Below are positions 43,867 to 52,020 of a stretch of DNA of 64,000 bases, piece after piece. Both the position numbers and the translations under genes were made by a program. The notes beneath the pieces were generated by a model. The model was not told the DNA's origin and did not search any database. It saw only the letters and a program-made list of their open reading frames with translations. This stretch comes from Streptomyces sp. NWU339 (lineage in GTDB: Bacteria > Actinomycetota > Actinomycetes > Streptomycetales > Streptomycetaceae): positions 26,215 to 90,214 of the forward strand of contig NZ_QFRK01000012.1 of assembly GCF_003143855.1 (NCBI RefSeq), in the 5' to 3' direction. The stretch's first letter is position 1, and every line of letters starts with the position of its first letter.

Positions 43867-44355
43867 ATGCCGGTCCCACCGCCTCGCCCGTTCCTCTTCC
43901 TGGACGTGGACGGCCCGCTGATCCCCTTCGGGGAGGGTGCGCGGGAGCCGCTCACGCACGAGGGCAACCCCCTGCTGGGCCGTCTCGACCCCACGGTGGG
44001 CCCGCGCCTGCTCGCCCTGCCCGGCGACCTGGTGTGGGCGACGACCTGGCGGCACGAGGCGAACGACACGATCGCCCCGCGCCTCGGTCTGCCCAGGCTG
44101 CCGGTGGTGGACTGGCCGGAGGACGATGCGCCCGCCCCGCGCGGCCTCAACTGGAAGACGCGCCCCTTGTCGGAGTGGGCCGGGCAGCGCCCGTTCGTCT
44201 GGCTGGACGACGAGATCGGCCCGATGGACCGCCTGTGGACCGAGTCGGCCCACCCGGCACCCGCCCTGCTGCACAGGGTGGATCCGGCGAGGGGGCTGAC
44301 GGAGGAGGACTTCACGGTGACGGAGGAATGGCTGCGCAGGCGTTCACCCCGATGA
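43867..44355 (+). CDS. HAD domain-containing small protein
   Basis: The 162-residue protein has HAD motif I (FLFLDVDGPLIPFG, both Asp present), motif II-like VWATTWRHEAND and the late VWLDDEIGPMD. It lacks a cap and matches a family of short HAD proteins common in Streptomyces genomes, of unknown substrate. It is 12 nt downstream of DUF2000, and its 3' end overlaps the convergent endonuclease gene by 12 nt. Confidence 0.85.
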   Translation: MPVPPPRPFLFLDVDGPLIPFGEGAREPLTHEGNPLLGRLDPTVGPRLLALPGDLVWATTWRHEANDTIAPRLGLPRLPVVDWPEDDAPAPRGLNWKTRPLSEWAGQRPFVWLDDEIGPMDRLWTESAHPAPALLHRVDPARGLTEEDFTVTEEWLRRRSPR

Positions 44356-45252
44356 CGAGGCGGAGTGAGCCGGGCGCGGGTCGCCCTGGAAGACCTGCGC
44401 GAGATGCCAGGCGCGGTGCGGCGCCGCGACGGGGGCGGTCCCCGGCTGCGGGCCGATGAGGGGCCGTCCGGAGAGCTCGGTGACCTGCGCGCGGGCCGCG
44501 TCACCGTGCCCGACGAAGCGCTGCGAGACCAGGACGCGGTGGCCCTCGCCGACACCGAGGACGCCCTTGTCGAAGAGCTTGTGGTGCAGCGAGCACAGGC
44601 ACAGCCCGTTGTCGACGTCGTCCGGACCGTCGAAAGCCCACCAGCGCACATGCGCCGCCTCCAGCCCCACGGGCACGCTCCCGATCCGGCCGTCGTAGCC
44701 GCAGAAGGCGCACCGGTGCTCGTAGGCCGTCAGCACCAGCTCCCGCATCCGGCGGTCCCGCTGCTGCCTGTGGAAGGACGGCAACGGTCCGGCCTCCGCC
44801 GGCTCCGGCACCAGCCCGACGGCTTCGCACAGGTCGGAGTGGAGCGAGGGCGGGAAGTTCGCGTCGAGCAGCGCCCGTACCATGCGCCCGAGCAGGGCCG
44901 GCTCCCTCCTCAGCGCCGCCCGCAACTCCGGCGCGAGCCGCCCGGCGGCGTTCGTCGCGCGCAACTCCCGCACGCCGGTACCCGGACTGCCGGACCCCCG
45001 GTCGCTCCGCACCTCCCACACCCCGTCACTGACCAGGTGATGGAACGGGTAGGCGGGCGTGGTCGGACGGGGCGGACCGTACTCGGCCAGCAGCCGCTTC
45101 AGGTCTTCCTCGACCGAGCTGTAGGCCAACTCCCCGTCGGCATCCTCCCGGAACCGGCCGAGGGCGTACAGCAGGAGCAACGGCTTGTGCGGGGCCCGGA
45201 CCCCGCTCCTGCTCCACTGCCTCAACTCCGTTGCGCGCTCCACCCAGTTCAT
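44344..45252 (-). CDS. Phosphorothioated-DNA-binding HNH restriction endonuclease
   Basis: The 302-residue enzyme has an N-terminal sulfur-binding domain (APHKPLLLLYALGRF, YPFHHLVSDGVWEV) and a C-terminal HNH nuclease (HRCAFCGYDG, VGLEAAHVRWWAFDGPDDVD, NGLCLCSLHHKLFDKGVLGV). These match ScoMcrA/SprMcrA-like enzymes that cut DNA carrying phosphorothioate (Dnd) marks. No dnd genes are nearby, so it would act against incoming modified DNA. Start at ATG 45252 (MNWVERATELRQW). Restriction activity is inferred from the family. Confidence 0.87.
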   Translation of the reverse strand: MNWVERATELRQWSRSGVRAPHKPLLLLYALGRFREDADGELAYSSVEEDLKRLLAEYGPPRPTTPAYPFHHLVSDGVWEVRSDRGSGSPGTGVRELRATNAAGRLAPELRAALRREPALLGRMVRALLDANFPPSLHSDLCEAVGLVPEPAEAGPLPSFHRQQRDRRMRELVLTAYEHRCAFCGYDGRIGSVPVGLEAAHVRWWAFDGPDDVDNGLCLCSLHHKLFDKGVLGVGEGHRVLVSQRFVGHGDAARAQVTELSGRPLIGPQPGTAPVAAPHRAWHLAQVFQGDPRPAHSASSSG

Positions 45253-45368
45253 GGCCCGTGATCGTAACGGTGGCCCGGCGGGCAGCCGGATCGCATGTTG
45301 ACCACGCGCGGTGCCCAGGTGCTCCGGCCGGGCACGCGGGCGAACGGGACGTCCTCGCTCGGTCAGGT

Positions 45369-45725
45369 TCAGTGGTTTCGGTCGCCGGCCCGTGTGCGGA
45401 TGCGGCACATCAGGGTGAAGACGCCCAGGGCCGCCGTCGCGCCGAGTCCGGTGGCCAGCGCGTCACCGACGTACCGGCCCAGATCCGGGCGCAGAAGATC
45501 GACGGCCCCGAACAGGACGACGACCCCCGCGAAGGCCGCCGCGACCGCGGCCGGCCAGACGCGGTGGCGCGTCCAGAACCACTGGACGAGCCCCATGCCC
45601 AGGAGGGGTGCGACCGCGAGGCCCGGCTCGTCCAGGGCGGCGAACACGGCGTACCCCAGGCAGCTGACCATCCAGCAGGCCAGGGTCACGAGCAGGGCCT
45701 CGCCCCAGGAGACGCGCCGGTTCAC
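45369..45725 (-). CDS. Small multi-pass membrane protein
   Basis: The 118-residue protein has about four hydrophobic helices (GEALLVTLACWMVSCLGYAV, FAGVVVLFGAVDLL, ALATGLGATAALGVFTLM) and a WFWTRHRVWP loop. No family was recognised. GTG 45725 overlaps the stop of a 39-codon upstream gene (GTGA), so it belongs to a three-gene cassette of tiny membrane proteins at 45369-46087. Confidence 0.65.
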   Translation of the reverse strand: MNRRVSWGEALLVTLACWMVSCLGYAVFAALDEPGLAVAPLLGMGLVQWFWTRHRVWPAAVAAAFAGVVVLFGAVDLLRPDLGRYVGDALATGLGATAALGVFTLMCRIRTRAGDRNH

Positions 45726-45841
45726 ACCCGCCGCCCCTCGCTCGCCACCCGGCCGGCGCGGCGCTCCCGCCACCGCCGGACCGCCCCGGCCACCAGGGAG
45801 AAGACCACCAGCGGACCGGCGATCCAGCGGATCAGGTTCAA
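45722..45841 (-). CDS. Tiny membrane peptide in the same cassette
   Basis: The 39-residue frame (MNLIRWIAGPLVVFSLVAGA, then VRRWRERRAGRVASEGRRV) starts at TTG 45841, 3 nt after the stop of the preceding gene, and overlaps the next GTG by 4 nt. One hydrophobic helix with a very basic tail. The tight spacing on both sides supports it; the rare start codon lowers confidence. Confidence 0.48.
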   Translation of the reverse strand: MNLIRWIAGPLVVFSLVAGAVRRWRERRAGRVASEGRRV

Positions 45842-45844
45842 CGG

Positions 45845-46087
45845 TCAGACCGGTTCCTCACCGGCTATCCGGCCCATCTCCTCCGCGGCGAGGCCCACCC
45901 CCAGGAGCAGGTAGCCGAGGCCCCAGGTGCGGACGAGCCACCCGGGTCCTCGCATGATCACCGGAGACCCCAGGGGCCGACGCAGGGACGTCCATCCCAG
46001 CCATGTGCAACCCGCCGCCATGACCAGCATCAACACACCCACGGCCATGTCCGCCAGCTCTGCCATGAATTCGAGCATCTGCCCCAC
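45845..46087 (-). CDS. Small two-helix membrane protein
   Basis: The 80-residue protein has two hydrophobic helices (AVGVLMLVMAAGCTWLGWTS and GLGYLLLGVGLAAEEMGR) with a basic loop. GTG 46087 or ATG 46078 may be the start. It is the first gene of the 46087-45369 cassette. Function unknown. Confidence 0.6.
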   Translation of the reverse strand: MGQMLEFMAELADMAVGVLMLVMAAGCTWLGWTSLRRPLGSPVIMRGPGWLVRTWGLGYLLLGVGLAAEEMGRIAGEEPV

Positions 46088-46255
46088 CGCCTCACGCGCA
46101 CCCGGTCAGGGCCGTGACCGACGGCCCGATCGGAAACGATCACCCGTCATGATGACCGCTCGACCAGGCCCCCGCATCCGCCCGGTACGGCAAAGAGGTC
46201 ACGCTGCGGCCTTCCGGCATCCGGCAGCCCCCGCCTCCGGCGGATCACCACCGGC

Positions 46256-46555
46256 TCACGACCCGTCCCATATCCCCAGCCGCTTGAGCCGACGCTGCCG
46301 AAGCCGCTCCAGGAAGGCGAAGAGAGCGAACACGGATCCCATGAGCAGCCCGACGACCACGGCGAACAGACCGTCGGACTCCTCTTCGGACCCGATCACC
46401 GCGAAGAGGAGCGCGAAGGGAACGCCCGTGCAGAGACCGAACAAGACCGGGTGACGGGCCACCCATCGATGGACCCGGGCCGGCCGCTGATGCCCGCCCA
46501 GGGCCTGGTCCAGGGCCCAGAAGGCATTTCCCGGTGATCTCCATAATTCCTTCAC
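46256..46555 (-). CDS. Small membrane protein, unknown
   Basis: From GTG 46555 the product is 99 residues: MKELWRSPGNAFWALDQALG, a basic linker, two transmembrane helices (PVLFGLCTGVPFALLFAVIG and GLFAVVVGLLMGSVFALFAF) and an Arg-rich tail. Starts farther upstream (46684 or 46696) would add a Ser/Gln/Asp repeat segment and overlap the divergent SMI1 gene. No ribosome site decides between them. Confidence 0.6.
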   Translation of the reverse strand: MKELWRSPGNAFWALDQALGGHQRPARVHRWVARHPVLFGLCTGVPFALLFAVIGSEEESDGLFAVVVGLLMGSVFALFAFLERLRQRRLKRLGIWDGS

Positions 46556-46694
46556 GCCGAAAGAATAGGGCAACTGATCGACGGTGTCCCCGGATGCCGA
46601 TCCGGAACCACCTTGGCTGTCCTGGCTGTTCTGGCTGTCCTGATCGCTTCGCCCGGACAGCACCGCACTGCGCCGGGCTGGCATGATCCGGCGC

Positions 46695-47279
46695 ATGACG
46701 TCGTCGGTCACCGAGTCCTGGATCCGTATCGAGACGTGGCTCGCCGGGCACGCACCGAGGACGTTCGCCGCGCTCGCACCACCCGCGGAGCGCTCGGACG
46801 TCGCCGCGACCGAGCGGACCATCGGCCGGTCCCTTCCCGAGCCGTTGACGGAGTCCCTGCTGCGGCACGACGGAACGGGCTACCGCGATCTGCTGCCGCC
46901 GTTCTGGAACCTGCTCGACGCGAAGGGCATCGCCGAGGACTGGAGCCTGCGCATGAGGATCCACGGCGATGGGCTCGACGATGCGGAAGAGGGTGACCCG
47001 GACGGGGAGTACGGCCCGTGGTGGCATCCCCTGTGGGTTCCCTTCGCCGCAGACGGTGCCGGTGACTACCTCGTCATCGACCAACGGGAGTACCGCCGCA
47101 GAGGACGGATCGGCGACGCCGACCACGAAACGGGGTGTTCCTTCAGGCCGCACCCCATGTGGGCCTCGCTCCCGGCCCTCCTGGACGCGACGGCCACCGC
47201 CCTGGAGACCGGCGAGATCGTGGACCGTTACCGCCGTGTGGTGGTCGACGGGACCGAACTGGACTGGGAGATCGTCTGA
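46695..47279 (+). CDS. SMI1/KNR4 family protein
   Basis: The 194-residue protein carries the SMI1/KNR4 (SUKH) fold: RSDVAATERTIGRSLPEPLT, LLRHDGTGYRDLLPPFWNLL, WWHPLWVPFAADGAGDYLVI and a C-terminal helix. Bacterial SUKH proteins often neutralise polymorphic toxins. No toxin gene is adjacent, so an orphan immunity role or another function is possible. ATG 46695 gives the family-like start MTSSVTESW; ATG 46683 is the alternative. Confidence 0.8.
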   Translation: MTSSVTESWIRIETWLAGHAPRTFAALAPPAERSDVAATERTIGRSLPEPLTESLLRHDGTGYRDLLPPFWNLLDAKGIAEDWSLRMRIHGDGLDDAEEGDPDGEYGPWWHPLWVPFAADGAGDYLVIDQREYRRRGRIGDADHETGCSFRPHPMWASLPALLDATATALETGEIVDRYRRVVVDGTELDWEIV

Positions 47280-47318
47280 GCGTTTGGGACGCCACCGCGT
47301 GACCGGTGCCCAGCAGGC

Positions 47319-47537
47319 TCAGATCCGGCGCCGGTCGGTTTTCAACTCCCCTATGAACGCCGTCCAGGAGACTGCCCCGAAGGACAGGGCGGGACCGTGC
47401 GGGGCCTTGCTGTCACGGACGGGGACGACGCCGGGGCATCCGTCCGCCACCTCCACGCAGTTGCCGCCCTCCTGATTGCTGTAGCTGCTCCTGCGCCAGG
47501 CGGCGTCGTTCGGATCGGGACGGGACGTTCGCTCCAC
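47319..47537 (-). CDS. DUF397 protein
   Basis: The 72-residue protein has the DUF397 signature AAWRRSSYSNQEGGNCVEVA and VPVRDSKAPHGPALSFGAVS, followed by a variable end. DUF397 proteins are nearly always encoded directly after an XRE/DUF5753 regulator and work with it in development-related or BldB/WhiJ-like circuits. GTG 47537 has AAGGA upstream. It lies within the 3' end of the upstream regulator's frame, an abnormal 125-nt overlap. Confidence 0.85.
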   Translation of the reverse strand: MERTSRPDPNDAAWRRSSYSNQEGGNCVEVADGCPGVVPVRDSKAPHGPALSFGAVSWTAFIGELKTDRRRI

Positions 47538-48357
47538 GGTGGTTGTCCTTCATCACGGATCGGATCATGCCGAGCGACATGAGCGGGGGCAGAGCTGCCG
47601 CCCGCAGTCGATCGTAGGTCAGGGAGAAGCTCCTCACCTCGTCCGGATCCTCGATGAGTTGGCCGTAGTGCGCCCCTTCCGTGTAGGCGACCTCCGAACC
47701 GTCCGGCAGGGTGAGGACCGTGAGCGAGCCGCCCATGGCATCGTGTTCTCCCTGGTCGAACGGCATTACCTGCACGGTGATGTGAGATCCCGCCGCGGCT
47801 TCGAGCAGGCACGCCAACTGCTCGCGCATCACCGCCCGGCCACCGACGGGACGTCTGAGCACCGACTCGTCGAGAACCACCCACAGCTCGGGTCGATCAA
47901 GTGCGCCAAGGCGCTCCTGCCGTCCCATGCGGGCGGTGACCCGCTCTTCCAACTGCTCTTCACTGCCGAGCGTTCGGCCGACTTTCAGCACCGCCCGTGC
48001 GTAGTCCTCCGTCTGCAACAAGCCAGGGACCACATGAGCCGCGTACTCGCGGATGTCCACCGCCCGCTCCGCGTACGCCATGAACCTACGTGACCAGTCC
48101 GGGAACGCCTCCCGGTACACGTACGGCCACAGGTCGACCAGCAGGTTGTCCGCGCCGAGCACGGCGTCCAGCGCATGCGCCAGCTCCAGCGTCGGCCTCG
48201 CCCCCGAGGCCTGCTCGATCTGGATGATCCGGGTGCCCGCCACGTGGGTTCTCACGCCGAGTTCGGCCTGGGTCAGTCCGGCCGCCGTACGGAGCTTGCG
48301 CACCCGTGAGCCGAACAGGGCGGCCATGGAGGCGCTGGGGTCAATTCCGTTGGCCAA
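47413..48357 (-). CDS. XRE-family regulator with DUF5753 (WhiJ-like)
   Basis: The 314-residue protein has an XRE helix-turn-helix (GSRVRKLRTAAGLTQAELGV) and a DUF5753 domain (AAHVVPGLLQTEDYARAVL, QVMPFDQGEHDAMGGSLTVL, EVAYTEGAHYGQLIEDPDEV). This WhiJ-like type is paired with DUF397. The normal end would fall near LGMIRS; instead the frame continues for about 48 codons of Arg/Gly-rich sequence over DUF397. In another frame a TGATGA lies at 47555-47550, so a 1-nt indel may have removed the stop. Start codon is TTG 48357 or ATG 48327. Confidence 0.82.
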   Translation of the reverse strand: MANGIDPSASMAALFGSRVRKLRTAAGLTQAELGVRTHVAGTRIIQIEQASGARPTLELAHALDAVLGADNLLVDLWPYVYREAFPDWSRRFMAYAERAVDIREYAAHVVPGLLQTEDYARAVLKVGRTLGSEEQLEERVTARMGRQERLGALDRPELWVVLDESVLRRPVGGRAVMREQLACLLEAAAGSHITVQVMPFDQGEHDAMGGSLTVLTLPDGSEVAYTEGAHYGQLIEDPDEVRSFSLTYDRLRAAALPPLMSLGMIRSVMKDNHRGANVPSRSERRRLAQEQLQQSGGRQLRGGGGRMPRRRPRP

Positions 48358-48586
48358 AGCGTCACTTCCGTCCCTTACAAGGGGAAAGGTAATGCTGCGT
48401 CACCTTCCGAGCGTAGGGCGATTCCGCGGCTCTCGAGTACGGAACGTGACGGATCGCGCGCAACACGAGACGTCCCGTGGGCGGAACACGCCCTCCGTTC
48501 ACAGCCATTGAGCACGCGTACGCGTCCAAGATCGCAAGATCGCAGTTGCAGTCACCTGCGGAGCCCTTTCTGGACAACGGAAAGTC

Positions 48587-49078
48587 ATGAGCACCTCACG
48601 CATCGTCCTCGCCACCGCGGTCGCCCTCGCGGCAGCGGTCTGCACCCCGCTCCTCACCGCCCCCACAGCGGCCGCGGCCCCCGCCAAGCTCGCCGACGAC
48701 TTCAACGGCGACGGCCACCGCGACTTCGTCATGCTCGGCGGGACACACGGCAAGGACGGCCGGGTCACCGTCGTCTACGGCACGTCGACCGGCCCCGGCA
48801 CGCGCGTCCAGACGATCCACCAGGACTCGCCCGGCATACCCGGCGCGGTGGAGAAGGGCGACAGCTGGGGGTTCGCCGCGACCAGTGCCGACCTCGACCG
48901 CGACGGCTACGCCGACCTGATCGTCGACACGAACGAGCAGCTGGACAACACCCGTTGGGGAATGGTCCACCTGCTGAAGGGTTCGAAGACCGGCATCACC
49001 GGCACTGGTTCGAAGACGTTCACGGTGAACTCGCTCAAGCTGTCGTACAAGAACCTCGGCGGCCCCTTCCCGCACTGA
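48587..49078 (+). CDS. Secreted FG-GAP/VCBS repeat protein, short
   Basis: The 163-residue exported protein has a signal peptide (IVLATAVALAAAVCTPLLTA, cleavage near AAAAP) and two FG-GAP-type repeats with calcium-binding-like Asp loops (DDFNGDGHRDFVML and ADLDRDGYADLIVD). Typical Streptomyces members have 400 or more residues with six or seven repeats, so this one is probably C-terminally truncated. It is followed by a hairpin terminator. Confidence 0.75.
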   Translation: MSTSRIVLATAVALAAAVCTPLLTAPTAAAAPAKLADDFNGDGHRDFVMLGGTHGKDGRVTVVYGTSTGPGTRVQTIHQDSPGIPGAVEKGDSWGFAATSADLDRDGYADLIVDTNEQLDNTRWGMVHLLKGSKTGITGTGSKTFTVNSLKLSYKNLGGPFPH

Positions 49079-49085
49079 CGGCCGA

Positions 49086-49120
49086 GGACCGCCTGCCCCA
49101 CGGCATCCAGCAGGCGGTCC
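49086..49120 (+). terminator. Hairpin terminator after the FG-GAP gene
   Basis: 10-bp arms GGACCGCCTG (49086-49095) and CAGGCGGTCC (49111-49120) around a 15-nt loop. Confidence 0.6.
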
Positions 49121-49179
49121 GGCCCGACTTCAGGGAGCGGAGCACGGAGCAGGGCGCTGCCCGCTCGCTGCGGACGCGT

Positions 49180-49608
49180 TCACACGACGGGCTCGCCGAT
49201 GCCCAGCAGGTTTCCCTCGCTGTCGCGGAACCAGACGGCGCGTTCGCCGCGGGCGCCCTTGCTCGGGTAGTTGCCCTCGATCTCGGCGATCCCGTCCTCC
49301 GCCGTCCGGAACCCCGGCAGGTCGACCACCTCGAACACCACGCCGCGCCGCCTCAGCTCCGCCACGACCGCTTCGATGTCGTCGACCTGCCACCCCATCT
49401 GCGTGAAGGCCCCGGACGCGGCCCCCGCCGACCGGAACACGGCGAACTCCGTACCGCCGCACCGGTACAGCAGCCCGCCCGGCCGCTCGTCGACGGGCTC
49501 CAGGCCGAGCTTCTCGGAGTAGAAACGCCGCGCCCGCTCCAGGTCCTGGGCCGGCAGCCTGGTCGCCACGCGTCCCCGGGCCAGAAGATTCCTGCCGTCT
49601 GCCTCCAT
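49180..49608 (-). CDS. VOC/glyoxalase-family protein
   Basis: The 142-residue protein has both halves of the vicinal-oxygen-chelate fold: ATRLPAQDLERARRFYSEKL, YRCGGTEFAVFRSAG, MGWQVDDIEAVVAELRRRGV and AVWFRDSEGNLLGIGE. It is a cytoplasmic metalloenzyme or binding protein of unknown substrate. ATG 49608 is used. It is intact, unlike the VOC remnant at 29.3 kb. Confidence 0.87.
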   Translation of the reverse strand: MEADGRNLLARGRVATRLPAQDLERARRFYSEKLGLEPVDERPGGLLYRCGGTEFAVFRSAGAASGAFTQMGWQVDDIEAVVAELRRRGVVFEVVDLPGFRTAEDGIAEIEGNYPSKGARGERAVWFRDSEGNLLGIGEPVV

Positions 49609-49690
49609 GCCTCCCCACTGTGCCGTGACCGGCGGCCGATCGGACGGAGGGCAGGCAGGGCGGACGGGGGACCTGTGCCTTGGCGGGGAC

Positions 49691-50189
49691 CTACGCCTTG
49701 AAGGCGTTCGTGTGCTCCACGGCCCACCGGGCGAAGGTACGGGCCGGGTGGCCGGTGACCTCGTTGACGGTGTCGACGACGGTACGGCCCACCTCGGGGG
49801 TGTTGCCGTACACCTCGAGCAGGAAGCCGATCACCTCCTCGGGCCGGCCCGCCGCCGTTCAGTACGGGGACCCGGCGTACGCCGGCCGCGCGGGCCCGGT
49901 CCAGGATGCGCGGGCCGGTCTCCAACGGGGCGAAGAAGGCCCCGCCGAAGGTGATCAGGTGGAGGCCGGTGACGCCCTCCAGGGCCGGGACCAGGCTGTC
50001 GGGTTCGGTCAGATCGCCCTGGACGACCTCGGCCTCCGCCGGGAGGGCGGCCCGTGCCGGGTCCCGGGTGAGGGCGCGCACCGCGTGGCCGCGGGCGAGC
50101 AGTTCGGCGACGACCTGACGGCCGACGGTGCCGGTGGCACCGGTGACGAGGGTCTTCTGCGTTTTCTGCGTCTGCTGTGTCTGCGCCAT
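49691..50189 (-). pseudogene. NmrA/NAD(P)H-binding SDR-like protein, internally deleted
   Basis: The N-terminus (TLVTGATGTVGRQVVAELLA, then VVQGDLTEPDSLVPALEGVT) is a normal NAD(P)-binding domain. Near 49855 the frame breaks, and the C-terminal family end (EVIGFLLEVYGNTPEVGRTV, then VTGHPARTFARWAVEHTNAF) continues in another frame to the stop at 49691. The span of 499 nt is not a multiple of three, and about 110 codons of the middle are missing. Non-functional. Confidence 0.75.
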
Positions 50190-50249
50190 GGCACGAGCGT
50201 AGGAAGCGCTGCGGTCAGATTCTGTCCGCATGGATGCCGGAGGGGTGCG

Positions 50250-51230
50250 TCAGGCGGGCAGCGCGGTGAGCCAGTCGGTCAGGAGCCGGTTGACCTCGGC
50301 GGGGCGTTCCTGCTGGATCCAGTGGCCGCAGCCGTCGAGGAGGTGGGAGGAGACCAGGCCCGGCAGCGTGACCGGATACCTCTCGATCGCTTCGGCCAGC
50401 CAGGTGGCGGAGGCGTCGAGACCGCCGCCGATGAACAGGGACGGCTGGGTGACGGGAGCGCCGTCGAAGGCGGCGAGGTCCTCCCAGTCGCGGTCCATGT
50501 TCCGGTAGCGGTTGAGCGCTCCGGTGAAGCCGGTGCGTTCGAACTCCCCGGCGTAGACGTCGAGATCGCTCTCGCCGAGCCAGGTGGGCAGTCGGCCGAC
50601 GGGGAACCGGTCGCGCATCCTCCCACCCCTGCTGACGAAGTGCGGGGCGGGGGCTCCGGGCGCGGGCATGGTGTCGGCGGACAGGGCCGCGTACAAGCCC
50701 GCGAGCCAGCCGCGTACATCGGGTTCGATCTCGGCCTCGGCGCGGCCCGGCTCCTGGAAGTACGAGACGTAGAACTCCTCGTCCCCACCCATCCGGGCGA
50801 AGACCTCGCTGGGGCGGGAGCCGCCGCGCGGGGTGTAGGGAACGCTCAGCAGTCCCACCGCGCGGAAGACGTCCGGTTTGAGCAGGGCGGAGTTCGCGGC
50901 GATGGGCGCGCCCCAGTCGTGGCCGACGACCACCGCCGACTCCTCGCCCAGGGCGTGCACCACCGCGACGTTGTCCTCCACCAGGGCGAGCATCCGGTAC
51001 GCGTCCGTCGCGGCCGGCTTGGAGGAGCGGCCGTAGCCGCGGACATCGAGGGCGACTGCGCGGTACCCCGCCGCCGCGAGCACCGGCAGCTGGTGGCGCC
51101 AGGAGTACCAGGACTCCGGGAAGCCGTGCACGAGCAGCACCAGCGGCCCGGTTCCCTGCTCCGCGAGGTGGATCCGGCCTCCGGGTGAGGAGATCGACCG
51201 GTGGGTGATCTCCGCAGCGTTCTGGTCCAT
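50250..51230 (-). CDS. Epoxide hydrolase-type alpha/beta hydrolase
   Basis: The 326-residue enzyme has HGFPESWYSWRHQL (HGxP oxyanion motif), the nucleophile elbow VGHDWGAPIAA with Asp, a cap domain with the YFQEPGRAEAEIE segment, and the catalytic His in DGCGHWIQQERP. This is the soluble epoxide hydrolase pattern, Asp-nucleophile type. GGAGGAG precedes ATG 51230. It is monocistronic within the accessory block. Substrate unknown. Confidence 0.9.
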   Translation of the reverse strand: MDQNAAEITHRSISSPGGRIHLAEQGTGPLVLLVHGFPESWYSWRHQLPVLAAAGYRAVALDVRGYGRSSKPAATDAYRMLALVEDNVAVVHALGEESAVVVGHDWGAPIAANSALLKPDVFRAVGLLSVPYTPRGGSRPSEVFARMGGDEEFYVSYFQEPGRAEAEIEPDVRGWLAGLYAALSADTMPAPGAPAPHFVSRGGRMRDRFPVGRLPTWLGESDLDVYAGEFERTGFTGALNRYRNMDRDWEDLAAFDGAPVTQPSLFIGGGLDASATWLAEAIERYPVTLPGLVSSHLLDGCGHWIQQERPAEVNRLLTDWLTALPA

Positions 51231-51663
51231 GCGTTCTCCTCCAGGGCCGGTGGTCTCCTCTGGACCGATCATGCAAAAGATTCGGCTGAGAGGACGAGCC
51301 CGTTTGCCGACCCGGCAAACCCGGACAACGCCCGCTGGAACCTGCCCCTCTGGCAGTCGAGGAAACCCAGCCACGCTTTCCCAGAGCCCACCCGAGCCCG
51401 ATCGGTTCCGAAGAGGAGACGGCCGACGGCCTCGAGCCCAAGGCCCAGCGTCCCGCCAGTGCCGTCCGGTCCCGGTGACCGTACGCGCCCGGCGGCCGAC
51501 CGCGCGGTGCATGGCGGAGGGGGCCCGCCGTCGGCGTCGGACGGGTCGGCCGAGCCGTGACCGCGCCGGTGGACGAGATCCTCCCAGGAGCCCGCAGCCA
51601 CCTGCGGAAGGAGCACCCCGGGCTTGTTCGCCGGTCGTACCGATGTCTGGATACGCTCGCGAG
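51231..51663. other. Intergenic stretch without a recognised gene
   Basis: About 430 nt. Open frames here have unnatural composition. A possible -10 TACGCT stands 6 nt before the zinc-ribbon gene at 51664, suggesting a leaderless start. Confidence 0.4.
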
Positions 51664-52020
51664 ATGATGGAGAACCTTCCCCCCTGCCCGAAATGCTCCT
51701 GTGAGTACACCTACGAGATGAATTCCCTCGTCGTGTGCCCGGAGTGCGCACACGAATGGGCCCCCGAGAGCGGCGCGGAGAACGAGGGCGCTGCCGTGGA
51801 GCGCGTCGTGAAGGACGCCGTCGGAAACGTGCTGCAGGACGGCGACACCGTGGTCGTCGTCAAGACGCTCAAGGTCAAGGGCAGCCCGACGGGCATCAAG
51901 GCTGGCACCAAGGTGCGCAACATCCGGCTGATCGACGGCGTCGACGGCCATGACATCGACTGCAAAATCGAGGGGTTCGGGGCGATGCGGCTCAAGTCCG
52001 GCGTCGTGAAGAAGGGCTGA
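51664..52020 (+). CDS. YjdM/PhnA-family zinc-ribbon protein
   Basis: The 118-residue protein MMENLPPCPKCSCEYTYEMN has a zinc ribbon (CPKC...CPEC, LVVCPECAHEW) followed by a beta-rich domain (VVVVKTLKVKGSPTGIKAGT, then VDGHDIDCKIEGFGAMRLKS). This is the PhnA/YjdM (alkylphosphonate utilisation operon protein) family; function is not established. No phosphonate genes are nearby. Start ATG 51664 or 51667; no ribosome site, consistent with a leaderless transcript. Confidence 0.88.
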   Translation: MMENLPPCPKCSCEYTYEMNSLVVCPECAHEWAPESGAENEGAAVERVVKDAVGNVLQDGDTVVVVKTLKVKGSPTGIKAGTKVRNIRLIDGVDGHDIDCKIEGFGAMRLKSGVVKKG

